From NCBI RefSeq assembly GCF_001854605.1, contig NZ_MKJU01000022.1, forward strand, positions 62,001 to 126,000: DNA of 64,000 nt, given 5' to 3'. Of the stretch, positions 28,005 through 36,403 are shown piece by piece. The notes under the pieces are model-generated. The model searched no databases, was not told the DNA's origin, and was given only the letters and a program-made list of their open reading frames with translations. How positions within the stretch are numbered: position 1 is the first letter of the stretch; every line of letters starts with the position of its first letter. A program made the translations under genes and the position numbers. The DNA is from Pseudoalteromonas amylolytica (lineage in GTDB: Bacteria; Pseudomonadota; Gammaproteobacteria; Enterobacterales; Alteromonadaceae).

Positions 28005-29021
28005 TTAACTGTTTCGTTTGCGGCTAAACCAAGGTACATCTGCTTCATACTTTTCAACCTGATTTTCGACCCCAAGGGTCAATGCAAACAGAGCCATACG
28101 AATCAGTACGCCGTTTTGTACTTGGCGGAAAATGGCCAGATTATCATTGCTATTTAAGTCGTTATCCAGCTCATTTGCATCTAAGCGACTATCACGTGGC
28201 AAAGGATGCATTAAAACTGAACTGGGCTTACAGTGTGCGTTGTAAATAGCCTGACTAATTCTAAAACCACCGCGATACTTGTTGGCTTCTTCTTGGGAAG
28301 GGAAGCGTTCTTCTTGGATGCGTGTTTGATATACGATGTCAGCGGCTAGATTGCCTTCCATTTGTGAGGCCAGTTCAATTTTGTGGCCCGCGTTAGTGAC
28401 GCTATCCAAAATGTAATCAGGCATTTGCAAACCATCAGGCGCGACCATCGTGAAGCGAATATCTTTGTAATGACAAAGCAACTTGGAAAGTGAGTGAACA
28501 GTACGGCCATATTTAAGATCGCCCACCAAAGCGATGTGCATTCCATCAATAGCACTGTTAAAACGACCGAGTTCTCGCTCAATGGTGAGTAAATCTAACA
28601 ATGCTTGTGTTGGGTGTTCGTTGGGACCGTCGCCACCATTGATAACGGGCACATCTGAACCTGTAGCAAATTCGCTCACTGATCCTGCATCAGGGTGGCG
28701 CATGGCTACCGCATCCGCATATGCTGAAATGACTCGTGCAGTATCGTATAGTGATTCACCTTTTGCTAAGGCCGAACTCTGCATTCCAGTGGTTTCGCGT
28801 ACCAATCCACCTAATAAGTTAAATGCTGTACCAAAGCTTACTCGCGTGCGCGTGCTTGGCTCAAAGAACAAATTAGCCAAAATAGCACCTTCGAGTACGC
28901 GAGTTCGCTTGTGCTTTTTCGCGTAAGGTTCCATCTTTTTGGCAACAGTAAAGATATGCTCTATCGCTTCTCTGTCTAACTGATTGACAGAAAGTATATT
29001 TTCACCTTGGAAACTTAACAT
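28005..29021 (-). CDS. pyrB: Aspartate carbamoyltransferase, catalytic chain
   Basis: PyrB condenses carbamoyl phosphate and aspartate in pyrimidine synthesis. Carbamoyl-phosphate binding is shown by FFEPSTRTRVSF (about residues 53-64), and the aspartate loop by DSRLDANELD with HPLPRDSR just before. At 338 residues it is slightly longer than the E. coli chain (311), owing to C-terminal sequence. No pyrI regulatory-chain gene follows; the next gene is hemL, so the enzyme may work without the regulatory chain or with one encoded elsewhere. Confidence 0.94.
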   Translation of the reverse strand: MLSFQGENILSVNQLDREAIEHIFTVAKKMEPYAKKHKRTRVLEGAILANLFFEPSTRTRVSFGTAFNLLGGLVRETTGMQSSALAKGESLYDTARVISAYADAVAMRHPDAGSVSEFATGSDVPVINGGDGPNEHPTQALLDLLTIERELGRFNSAIDGMHIALVGDLKYGRTVHSLSKLLCHYKDIRFTMVAPDGLQMPDYILDSVTNAGHKIELASQMEGNLAADIVYQTRIQEERFPSQEEANKYRGGFRISQAIYNAHCKPSSVLMHPLPRDSRLDANELDNDLNSNDNLAIFRQVQNGVLIRMALFALTLGVENQVEKYEADVPWFSRKRNS

Positions 29022-29130
29022 GGGGGCGGTTCCTAATCACACATAAACAACGGGTTGTATGTTACAGACAACCCAGCCGTGATAACGCGCACATAACATC
29101 GCGGTTATTTGGCGCGCTATCATAGCATAG

Positions 29131-29565
29131 TTATAGATTAGGTTTGAGTACTGCGAGCAGAACTATTGCTAATAAAAGTAACACTGGAAACTCATTGAAG
29201 TAACGATAAAAGCGATCGCTTCGTTGGTTTCTATCATGTTTGAAGTTGCTAAGTAGCTTAAAGCAGTAACCGTGATAGATATAAAGCAGGATTACGAATA
29301 CCAGTTTGTAGTGCAACCACATGCTGTGACGAAACCAATCACGGCCATATTCAATGATGGTAAGTACACCAAACAATAAGGTAAACACAGCAAAAGGCGT
29401 GACAAAATAAAGTAAACGACGTTCCATTATTTTCAGCATGGCACTACAGGACTTCTCTTCGGTCATCGCATGGTATACAAACAGGCGGGGGACATAAAAA
29501 ATACCTGCAAACCAAGCTACCATAAAAAATATATGTAGTGCTTTATAAATAAGTAATGCGCTCAT
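29131..29565 (-). CDS. hemJ: HemJ-type protoporphyrinogen IX oxidase
   Basis: A 144-residue inner-membrane protein with four hydrophobic helices and conserved HIFFMVAWFAGIFYVPRLFVYH opening (given by its ends HIFFMVAWF and RLFVYH), typical of HemJ/UPF0093. HemJ oxidises protoporphyrinogen IX to protoporphyrin IX in bacteria lacking HemG/HemY. Its start lies 10 bases after the stop of the ClC gene, so both are likely on one transcript. Haem synthesis is also represented by hemL nearby, but in a separate unit. Confidence 0.88.
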   Translation of the reverse strand: MSALLIYKALHIFFMVAWFAGIFYVPRLFVYHAMTEEKSCSAMLKIMERRLLYFVTPFAVFTLLFGVLTIIEYGRDWFRHSMWLHYKLVFVILLYIYHGYCFKLLSNFKHDRNQRSDRFYRYFNEFPVLLLLAIVLLAVLKPNL

Positions 29566-29575
29566 AACGTCCTCG

Positions 29576-31258
29576 TTAAAGTAAGCTGTTTCGAATGGTT
29601 AGAATATGGCGAATCTGGTCCCAACGCAGTAGCCCCATTATTTGCTTTTTATCTTTTTGGTTGTAGACATAGACAGCACCACTGCGTTTATCTTTTAAAA
29701 TATCAAATGCATCAGACAACGTCGCTTGGCTACTTAGCCCTTGCAGTGGAATATATGAAATACTCATGCTTTGATCACTCATCAAGCTGAGATCATATTC
29801 TGCTAGACGATAACCATTTTGCTCATCATATACGATGAGTGGTGTTTGGCTGTTGACGGCTGCTAAGGTATCTTTAATTTGCTCTTTGTCGTCGGAATAA
29901 AGTAATTTAAAGTTTTCATCCATTTCTTCCATGATCCCCACTTTTTGAAGTGCTTCACTGGCTGGTGACACTTGATAGGGCAAGCCTTGAAAGTCGAGCT
30001 GTTGTAAAAAGATGGAGCGATTACCAAACACTTGCAATGCGGTAATGTATGCAGCTGAGATCACTAACATCGCGGGTACGATAATTTTCGGGTTTGAAGT
30101 TAACTCCATTACAGCGGTCAGAGCAGCCAGTGGCGCATGTAAAGTTGCTGCCAACAACCCAGCCATACCTAGTACGCCATATGTACCACTCACATCGACA
30201 CCAGGTGAAATATATTGTGCAAAAAAAGACATCAATGTACCCATCACAACTCCTAAGCCGATGACTGGACCTATCAGGCCCCCGGGGATCCCCAGTCCAA
30301 TAGCAAATAAAGTGGCGAGTAGCTTTGCAATTAACACGGTAGTCAGAAGTTGGATATTATCGGGGGACTCAACGGCCAAGCGTATGGCACTCATACCTGA
30401 GCCCATCGCTTCCGGCACTAAATAGCCTATAAAACCAGCAATAAGGCCCGCCAGCATCAGTCGTGGAAACATGCTGACTGGGTTAAAAGCCCTGATAATG
30501 AGCATCAGATTTTGATTAAAGCTAAATGCAATAGCACCGAGAATTACGCCACACAGGATAAGGTACGGATAATGCCAAAAGCTCAAGGTGCTGATACTAA
30601 TCAATGCCAACTCGCTGTCATTGCCGAAAACGAATTGTGTGGCTAACGCCCCTGTGACCGCAGCCAACATAATTGGCACAAAAATATGCACCTTGTATTC
30701 ACGCAACACGACTTCCATAACAAAGATAACCGCCGCAAGGGGGGTATTAAAGGAAGCTGCAATCCCTGCTGCTACACCACAGCCTGCAAGCGTTCTGGCT
30801 GAGTTAAGCGGTAAGTGAAGACGCTCTGCTAAAATACTTGCGCCTGTGGCCCCCATATGTACGGATGGACCCTCACGACCAACAGAAAAGCCGCAGATCA
30901 GTGCAACGGCACCACCAAAAAACTGGTTTGCGGTATTCCAAATGGGCATTTGACCATAGTGATGCTTTATTCGGTGGATAACAAAAGGAATACCTAGGCG
31001 GTAGTGTTTGAAACCCGTTAAGTCTGCAAATACTGCAATCAACAACGCAGCGATAACTGGGAGAATAACGCGCTGATGCTCAGCAAGTGTTGAAAAATCC
31101 TCAGAAGTTTCTAAAAACAACCCTTGTACACTGGCAATTGTCAAACGAAATAGGATGATCAGAATAGCTGCTAGTAACCCAGCAGCAACACCAAGCAAGC
31201 ATAACTGCACTGAAGTTTTAGGTTTAGCAAGGCGACGCCTGAGAGTATCCAGCGACAT
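29576..31258 (-). CDS. ClC-family chloride channel/transporter with C-terminal CBS domains
   Basis: A 560-residue membrane protein (from MSLDTLRRR; an ATG six codons upstream is also possible). It has the ClC core with GREGPSVHMG (gating Glu of the GREGP motif) and GIPGGLIGPVIG, then a cytoplasmic pair of CBS modules (about residues 430-560). At the site of the internal proton-transfer glutamate (E203 in the E. coli exchanger) the aligned segment FVMEVVLREY has Val next to a conserved Glu, a residue typical of channel-type members. It may therefore conduct chloride passively; this is inference from one alignment by eye. Likely co-transcribed with hemJ. Confidence 0.88.
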   Translation of the reverse strand: MSLDTLRRRLAKPKTSVQLCLLGVAAGLLAAILIILFRLTIASVQGLFLETSEDFSTLAEHQRVILPVIAALLIAVFADLTGFKHYRLGIPFVIHRIKHHYGQMPIWNTANQFFGGAVALICGFSVGREGPSVHMGATGASILAERLHLPLNSARTLAGCGVAAGIAASFNTPLAAVIFVMEVVLREYKVHIFVPIMLAAVTGALATQFVFGNDSELALISISTLSFWHYPYLILCGVILGAIAFSFNQNLMLIIRAFNPVSMFPRLMLAGLIAGFIGYLVPEAMGSGMSAIRLAVESPDNIQLLTTVLIAKLLATLFAIGLGIPGGLIGPVIGLGVVMGTLMSFFAQYISPGVDVSGTYGVLGMAGLLAATLHAPLAALTAVMELTSNPKIIVPAMLVISAAYITALQVFGNRSIFLQQLDFQGLPYQVSPASEALQKVGIMEEMDENFKLLYSDDKEQIKDTLAAVNSQTPLIVYDEQNGYRLAEYDLSLMSDQSMSISYIPLQGLSSQATLSDAFDILKDKRSGAVYVYNQKDKKQIMGLLRWDQIRHILTIRNSLL

Positions 31259-31444
31259 GTTTAAATTCCAAGTCATAATAAGGACTTAAGTCTACCAAAA
31301 AAATGTCATATCGTCCTTGTTCATTGCATATAAAGTTTCAAGGTTTAGTGCACAAACACGGATTTTTAGAGAAATAACTATACTTGATTAAAATACTCGG
31401 GTATTAGATAATTGCCTTATAGAGTGTATAAAGGTCGAGCGAAT

Positions 31445-31783
31445 ATGTCTGAACAGTTACCTATTCAATTTAGTGACGCAGCAGCGAAAAGAGTAAAAGA
31501 GTTGATTGAGGAAGAGGAAAACTCAAACCTTAAGTTACGAGTTTATGTAACAGGTGGTGGCTGCTCTGGTTTTCAGTATGGTTTTACATTTGACGAAAAA
31601 GCCAACCCAGGCGATCTGGAAATTGAAAAAAATGGTGTGACCATGGTGGTTGACCCTATGAGTATTCAATACCTAATCGATGGTGTTGTTGACTACACTG
31701 AAGGCTTAGAGGGGGCTCGCTTTTTTGTGAACAACCCGAATGCCACAACAACCTGCGGCTGCGGTGCAAGCTTCAGCGTTTAA
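31445..31783 (+). CDS. erpA: Iron-sulfur cluster insertion protein ErpA
   Basis: An A-type Fe-S carrier of 112 residues (from [10 protein letters not shown]; the frame is open 11 codons further upstream). The three cluster-binding cysteines are in [11 protein letters not shown] and TTCGCGASF. ErpA hands [4Fe-4S] clusters to apo-enzymes of isoprenoid synthesis and respiration and is usually essential. AAAGG lies before the ATG. A strong terminator follows 17 bases after the stop. Confidence 0.95.
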   Translation: MSEQLPIQFSDAAAKRVKELIEEEENSNLKLRVYVTGGGCSGFQYGFTFDEKANPGDLEIEKNGVTMVVDPMSIQYLIDGVVDYTEGLEGARFFVNNPNATTTCGCGASFSV

Positions 31784-31800
31784 TTTTTATTTGATTTAGA

Positions 31801-31826
31801 AGCCACTCATAGCAGTGGCTTTTTTA
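31801..31826. terminator. Terminator between erpA and a small convergent gene
   Basis: AGCCACT (31801-31807) pairs with AGTGGCT (31814-31820), followed by six T on the plus strand; the minus-strand small gene stops within the T-tract, so it may serve both. Confidence 0.85.
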
Positions 31827-32000
31827 TGTATTTTGTGTGACTTGAATCATTAATACAAAGAAGCCTAATACAAAGGTACTAAATGCCAAAATATACACAA
31901 ATCCGCGTTTTCCTTTCTTAATTGGCACTCCATTAGTGCGTAAAAAGCAATACCACGCTATGCAAAGTAAAATTGGTAACAAAAACAGCAATCTGATCAT
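31824..32000 (-). CDS. Small two-helix membrane protein, 58 residues
   Basis: A short reading frame, ATG at 32000 and TAA at 31824-31826, encoding MIRLLFLLPILLCIAWYC and so on. Two hydrophobic segments (about residues 2-20 and 34-52) are separated by a basic loop RTNGVPIKKGKRG, the layout of a small inner-membrane protein with the loop in the cytoplasm. An AGG lies 11 bases before the ATG. It ends inside the terminator of the convergent erpA gene, as expected for a real transcription unit. I do not recognise a family. Confidence rests on composition, hydrophobic pattern and fit between neighbours. Confidence 0.6.
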   Translation of the reverse strand: MIRLLFLLPILLCIAWYCFLRTNGVPIKKGKRGFVYILAFSTFVLGFFVLMIQVTQNT

Positions 32001-32113
32001 TTATATTCAGCCTACATTATAGTTAATATGTTAATATTAGACCTAACTATATATTTTTTAAAGAAAAATATTTTATTATTAAAAGTGGTACATTTTATAA
32101 AATTTTTGTTAAA

Positions 32114-32200
32114 GTTAAGGTGTCTAAACACTTAAACAAAAAGTTTTTCATAACAGAAGTTTTAATTAGGTGTTAAAAGAATTATAGTCTATACCTAATT
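32114..32200. promoter_or_regulatory. Symmetric elements upstream of the small XRE regulator gene
   Basis: Within an AT-rich leader, GTTAAGGTGT-CTAA-ACACTTAAAC (32114-32137) is an imperfect dyad, and AATTAGGT (32164-32171) is repeated inverted as ACCTAATT (32193-32200). A related half, AGACCTAACTA, is at about 32039-32049. Such repeats are suitable operator sites, perhaps for autoregulation by the regulator. No binding data exist; this is inference. Confidence 0.35.
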
Positions 32201-32324
32201 TGGTACATGGGAACAAAGAGTGAATACTTGGCGTTCTTTATGGTATACAATACAACAGCTCAATCGAGACGGGCATATTTCGTTTGAGAAATTTATTAAT
32301 ATCATCTAGTAGGAGATGTTTAAT

Positions 32325-32567
32325 ATGATGGGAAAAACTGTTTCTTCTGAAGAGAACGGTAAGCTAACTAAATGGCTTAAGTCAAAGCGCCATGAAAAAG
32401 GCCATACAATGCGTAGCCTTGCTCAAGTGTTAGGAACGCCGCATTCGTTCATCGGTAAAATTGAAAATCAAGAGCGTCGCTTAGATGTCATTGAATTTTT
32501 ACGTTATTGCGAAGCATTAGAAGTAGACCCGTATGAAGGTCTTCATTTATTGAAAGATGAGCAGTAA
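32325..32567 (+). CDS. Small XRE-family helix-turn-helix regulator
   Basis: An 80-residue protein that is almost entirely a Cro/C1-type HTH domain (about 20-75): LKSKRHEKGHTMRSLAQVLG, with the recognition helix in HSFIGKIENQERR and a hydrophobic core after it. AGGAG at 32311-32315 sets the start at the ATG at 32325; an earlier in-frame ATG at 32316 overlaps that site. The gene is single and sits between divergent and convergent neighbours. It might regulate the small membrane gene or itself. There is no adjacent toxin gene, so an antitoxin role is not supported. Confidence 0.85.
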   Translation: MMGKTVSSEENGKLTKWLKSKRHEKGHTMRSLAQVLGTPHSFIGKIENQERRLDVIEFLRYCEALEVDPYEGLHLLKDEQ

Positions 32568-32631
32568 CAGTTCATTTTGATAGGTGCAGGGATTTGCACC
32601 TCAATTATTCTCTCACCTTTTTAATCCAGTG

Positions 32632-34029
32632 CTAAACCTTTTCCTTAAAGTTTACTCTAGAATGATATGATGCCTCGATGGCGTATAATTTGTGCCTTAT
32701 AAAGTATAAAAATGCCAATGATGGCGTGACCATCAGTGCTGTTAGTGCAAAAAATACCGCCCAGTTACCAGCTAGCCAATCATCAATAACTACGCCACTG
32801 TAGCTCGAAAGCACGGTTCTACCTAAACTACTGAGTGATGCTAACAGTGCATAATGTGTCGCACTAAATGCTCTGTCACAGAGCATAGAAATGAAGGCGA
32901 CCATGGCAACCAAAGACCAAGCTTGAGTAAAACCATCAATCACAATAGCCATAGCGTATAGGTGCTCCTTTGGGCCCGCGATAGCAATCCACGAGAACAT
33001 CAAGTTTGATGCGGCCATGGCAACACCACTGACAAACAATCCTTTGACGATTCCATAACGGTGATTAAATATACTGCCCAAGAAAGCAAATATGATAGTG
33101 ATAACACCCGATCCGAGTTTAGAGTATTGTCCTATCTGACTGTTTGTAAAGCCAATTTCTTTGTAGAAGACGATCGACATACGCGCCAGAAATGACTCAC
33201 CGATTTTGAACAAAAAGACAAATGCCAACAGGGCTATTGCTGTTTTTACGCCGTTTTTGCGAAAAAAGCTCTTGAACGGTTCTATCAGTGTAACCGCAAG
33301 CCATGCTGTGAGCTGACTAAGCTTTCCAGGGGCTAACTCAATTAACTTAGCTTGGTAGGCTTGTTCCAGTTGCGCTTGTACAACGTCACGATTAGATTCG
33401 GGCTCCTTTGCTAATAAGGTAACCACGACCAGCATTAACATAATTGCGGCGAGAAATACGTAAATGTGTGGCCAATTTAAGTTAGGAAGATCGGCTAGAA
33501 AAAATGGCATAGCGCCAAGTAAAGCATATCCTGTCCACCATCCCGATGTAGCCATAGCGGCCGCCGCAGTTGCTTTTTCGCTTTCTTCCTCGGGAAGTGA
33601 GTCAATACGAAAAGCATCAATGGCGATATCATGGGTTGCAGATGATAAGGCGATGACGAAGCAAAGTAGTGCGGCTACAAATAGCTGCTCTTTTAGCGCC
33701 ACAGTAGACATCGCTAGGGTGGCGGCTGCGATGATACACTGGCACAGTAAAATCCAGCTACGTCGCTGCCCAAGTAAGCGTTCTAAGATAGGCAGTTTGA
33801 CCCGATCTATAAGCGGCGACCATAAGAAATTAACCGTGTAGGCTGCAAAGACAAGGCCAAACAAACCTATCATACTGCGACTGAGGCCCTCGTCTTTTAG
33901 CCAAGCAGACATCACCGAGCCAATTAATACCCATGGGAAGCCACTGCTGATCCCCAACATGAAAATGGTCACTAAGCGTTTGTCTTTATAGTAGCTTAGG
34001 TACTCGCGCAAACTGGCTTTGAGGATCAT
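32632..34029 (-). CDS. ampG: AmpG-like muropeptide permease (MFS)
   Basis: A 465-residue MFS protein with 12 to 14 hydrophobic helices. The AmpG signature is clear in the N-terminal GISSGFPWVLIGSVMSAWL and in SSATHDIAIDAFRID. AmpG imports anhydromuropeptides (GlcNAc-anhydroMurNAc peptides) into the cytosol for cell-wall recycling, and so also provides the inducer of AmpR-type beta-lactamases. It is the last gene of the operon rlmG-yajG-cyclophilin-ampG, in the same yajG-ampG pairing found in enteric bacteria. Confidence 0.9.
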   Translation of the reverse strand: MILKASLREYLSYYKDKRLVTIFMLGISSGFPWVLIGSVMSAWLKDEGLSRSMIGLFGLVFAAYTVNFLWSPLIDRVKLPILERLLGQRRSWILLCQCIIAAATLAMSTVALKEQLFVAALLCFVIALSSATHDIAIDAFRIDSLPEEESEKATAAAAMATSGWWTGYALLGAMPFFLADLPNLNWPHIYVFLAAIMLMLVVVTLLAKEPESNRDVVQAQLEQAYQAKLIELAPGKLSQLTAWLAVTLIEPFKSFFRKNGVKTAIALLAFVFLFKIGESFLARMSIVFYKEIGFTNSQIGQYSKLGSGVITIIFAFLGSIFNHRYGIVKGLFVSGVAMAASNLMFSWIAIAGPKEHLYAMAIVIDGFTQAWSLVAMVAFISMLCDRAFSATHYALLASLSSLGRTVLSSYSGVVIDDWLAGNWAVFFALTALMVTPSLAFLYFIRHKLYAIEASYHSRVNFKEKV

Positions 34030-34044
34030 ATACTTCCTTGTTTA

Positions 34045-34668
34045 TTAAAGAGGCTGTGCTTCTAATACACTGACATCAAAGATAATGACAGGAGTTTTAG
34101 GAATGAAGGTGTAGCCGAGTTTACTGTTATAGCCGGTCTCTACTTGCATAATTTTATCAAGTGTTTCATAGCCTTCTACAACACTACCAAAGACAGCAAA
34201 ACCCCAGTCTCGACCAGGGTTTAGGTGATCATTATCGTTCATATTGAAGAAGAATTGACGGGTGCCTGAATGCGGCTTGTTATCCTGATAGGCCATTGCT
34301 ACGGTATACATATCATTTTTTAAGCCATTGCCGCTTTCGTTAAAAATCGGTGCGCGCTCAAACATACCATCGTACTCTTTGTCGTATCCGCCACCTTGGA
34401 TCACAAAATCGGTTTCATTTACTTCATCGCGCTCTACACGATGAAAAACAGAGCCTTTGTAATCGCCATTAATGACGTAAGTTAAAAAGTTATTGACCGT
34501 TATAGGGGCGCGCGAGCGATCCAGCTCAATCACAATGTCGCCAAGGCTAGTTGCTATTTTGACCCTTGGAAACAAATTGTCTTTTTGAACAAAGCGGCCT
34601 TCTTTGTTCATCGCTACGCTTGTAAATGAAAATAATAAGCACGATAAAAAAATGATGATATTTTTCAT
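34045..34668 (-). CDS. Periplasmic peptidyl-prolyl cis-trans isomerase (cyclophilin type)
   Basis: A 207-residue exported protein with a signal peptide (about 1-18, ending SVAMNK) and a cyclophilin domain. Recognisable parts are LGDIVIELDRSRAP, VFHRVERD, FVIQGGGYD and HSGTRQFFFNMNDN, with the catalytic Arg in FHRV and the Gln/Phe pocket. The Trp in the usual cyclosporin site is absent, as in bacterial PpiA. It should help fold periplasmic and outer-membrane proteins. Its ATG overlaps the yajG stop by one base. Confidence 0.9.
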   Translation of the reverse strand: MKNIIIFLSCLLFSFTSVAMNKEGRFVQKDNLFPRVKIATSLGDIVIELDRSRAPITVNNFLTYVINGDYKGSVFHRVERDEVNETDFVIQGGGYDKEYDGMFERAPIFNESGNGLKNDMYTVAMAYQDNKPHSGTRQFFFNMNDNDHLNPGRDWGFAVFGSVVEGYETLDKIMQVETGYNSKLGYTFIPKTPVIIFDVSVLEAQPL

Positions 34669-35219
34669 TATGATCCCTGTAAGAAGTGTATGAGTTCTTG
34701 GTCTGATACAATGCGAGTGATGAGCATTTCAGTCAAGTCATTGAGTTGAGATTCAATTTTTGCCTGATCGTGGCGCAGCGGACCATTTAGCTCAGATTTT
34801 GCTGAGTAGCTTTTCTCAAAGCTTCTATTTCCTTTTGTTACTGTCACCTTAAATTGAGCTTTGGCGATGCTGTGGTGCTTGCTCAGCGATTCAGTAATCA
34901 AGCTTGAAAATTCGTTAATGTGTAGCACTAACTGGTTGTTTGCAAGTGTCGACACCGTTGCACCATTAACTTGTAGCGCTTGCTTAAACGCGTTGCCCAC
35001 GACGGTTGGCACATTGGCGTCGGGTAGGTAAAGTGCCGGCTCTTGATTGAGCACTCGTATGGTAAAGTTACCGATCCGATTGTCAGAAACAGACAACTGC
35101 ACGGGTGCTTGAATATTTACAAGTGCCCCAGATGAATAGCTTGGATTGAGTATCACCGTTTTTGGTGAACTGGCACAACCGGCCAAAAAAATTAGTAAGA
35201 TAGCAAAAATTAATTTCAT
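34668..35219 (-). CDS. yajG: YajG-family lipoprotein
   Basis: A 183-residue lipoprotein: signal peptide with lipobox LAGC (Cys15) followed by ASSPKTV. The rest has the YajG pattern (LSVSDNR, followed by FKQALQVNG). The family is conserved in gammaproteobacteria and linked by position to ampG, but no function is established. It is translated four bases after rlmG and overlaps the next gene by one base. Confidence 0.85.
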   Translation of the reverse strand: MKLIFAILLIFLAGCASSPKTVILNPSYSSGALVNIQAPVQLSVSDNRIGNFTIRVLNQEPALYLPDANVPTVVGNAFKQALQVNGATVSTLANNQLVLHINEFSSLITESLSKHHSIAKAQFKVTVTKGNRSFEKSYSAKSELNGPLRHDQAKIESQLNDLTEMLITRIVSDQELIHFLQGS

Positions 35220-35222
35220 TTA

Positions 35223-36365
35223 TTAACCTCTTCTTATCGTACTCAGTACGGTAAATTTTTTGTTGTTGCCAATGATCTTACAGTTACCGAACAGTCGATT
35301 AAGTTTGTCTTGGTAATCAAGATGTCGATTGCCGATGATTCGTAATTCTCCGCCTTTTTTTAATACGTGCTTTGCCTGTACAAACATTTGCCAAGCGATA
35401 TGGTCGGTAATTGCCTGTGCTTGGTGAAAAGGAGGGTTACATAACACTAAGTCAGCTGAACCTGAGGTGAAATCGCTAAGACAGTCGTTTTGGATAAACT
35501 GACAACGCTCTAGTGCTTCGGGTAAGTTTTGAGTGATATTGTCTTTAGCGCTGGCAACCGCCATCGCCGATTCATCCACAAAAGTGAGGCGTGCGTTTGG
35601 CATATGCTGCAAAGTTAGCAAGCCTATTACCCCATTACCACAGCCTAAATCAATGACTTTGAGTGGCTTTTTTCCTCGTGGGAGATAGTTCATAAAGAAT
35701 CGCGCTCCGATATCTAAAGAGTCTCGAGAGAACACGTTCGCATGGTTCGTTAAAACAAACTCTGTTTTTTCCAAAGGCCAAGACACCGGAAACTTGCTCG
35801 TTACGGGCTTGGCAGTTGTCTCACTGAAAATGAGTCGGGCTTTTTTAACCGCCAAACTTGTGGTCGGTTCATGCAAATAATGGCTAAAGCTCTTTAACGT
35901 AGAGGTGTGAATTTCTTTAGCTTTGCCTGCCGCAATGACTTTTATATCGGCTGGTAATTGGCTTAACAAAGATAGCTGGTGTGCCAAAAAACCCGCATTC
36001 TTGGGGACTTTAAGCAACACTAGATCGACATCATTTGGTAGTGCACTCAGACTATCCAAATAACGAACATCACTATCATCTAACTGGTTTTCAATCAGGT
36101 TGTATTGACATGCTTGATGGGCGATGAAAGAGTCGCTCACGTTGGTAACTTGTCGCTTTGCATTGGTTGATAGTAATGCACAACTTAAAGCGCCAAAACC
36201 GTCATTGAGTACCAAAATACGCTGCGCTTGGTTATGATGCTCAAGCACGTAGTCAACGAGGTATTCGTCAGCAGCATCCCATGCTTGCAGACTGCGGTTT
36301 TTTTGTTCTAAAGGAAAACGGTGTAGGGTTAGGGTATTGCCACCTAATAACGCATCAGTTGTCAT
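35223..36365 (-). CDS. rlmG: 23S rRNA (guanine(1835)-N2)-methyltransferase
   Basis: A 380-residue SAM-dependent methyltransferase (start at MTTDALLGG; five further upstream codons are open). An N-terminal, pseudo-methyltransferase half lacking the motif is followed by the catalytic half with VIDLGCGNGVIG (SAM binding, about residues 235-246) and the NPPF tetrapeptide (about residue 310), as in RlmG/RsmC. It modifies G1835 of 23S rRNA. It is the first gene of the operon with yajG, cyclophilin and ampG. Confidence 0.93.
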   Translation of the reverse strand: MTTDALLGGNTLTLHRFPLEQKNRSLQAWDAADEYLVDYVLEHHNQAQRILVLNDGFGALSCALLSTNAKRQVTNVSDSFIAHQACQYNLIENQLDDSDVRYLDSLSALPNDVDLVLLKVPKNAGFLAHQLSLLSQLPADIKVIAAGKAKEIHTSTLKSFSHYLHEPTTSLAVKKARLIFSETTAKPVTSKFPVSWPLEKTEFVLTNHANVFSRDSLDIGARFFMNYLPRGKKPLKVIDLGCGNGVIGLLTLQHMPNARLTFVDESAMAVASAKDNITQNLPEALERCQFIQNDCLSDFTSGSADLVLCNPPFHQAQAITDHIAWQMFVQAKHVLKKGGELRIIGNRHLDYQDKLNRLFGNCKIIGNNKKFTVLSTIRRG

Positions 36366-36403
36366 AATATAAAGAAACATGTATCGAATAGGTGAATAGT
36401 ATC

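Noticed and set aside
28534-28926. 130-residue open frame antisense to pyrB
   Set aside because: Shadow of pyrB.
30012-30425. 137-residue open frame antisense to the ClC gene
   Set aside because: Shadow of a well-supported membrane gene; composition is typical of reverse complement of hydrophobic codons.
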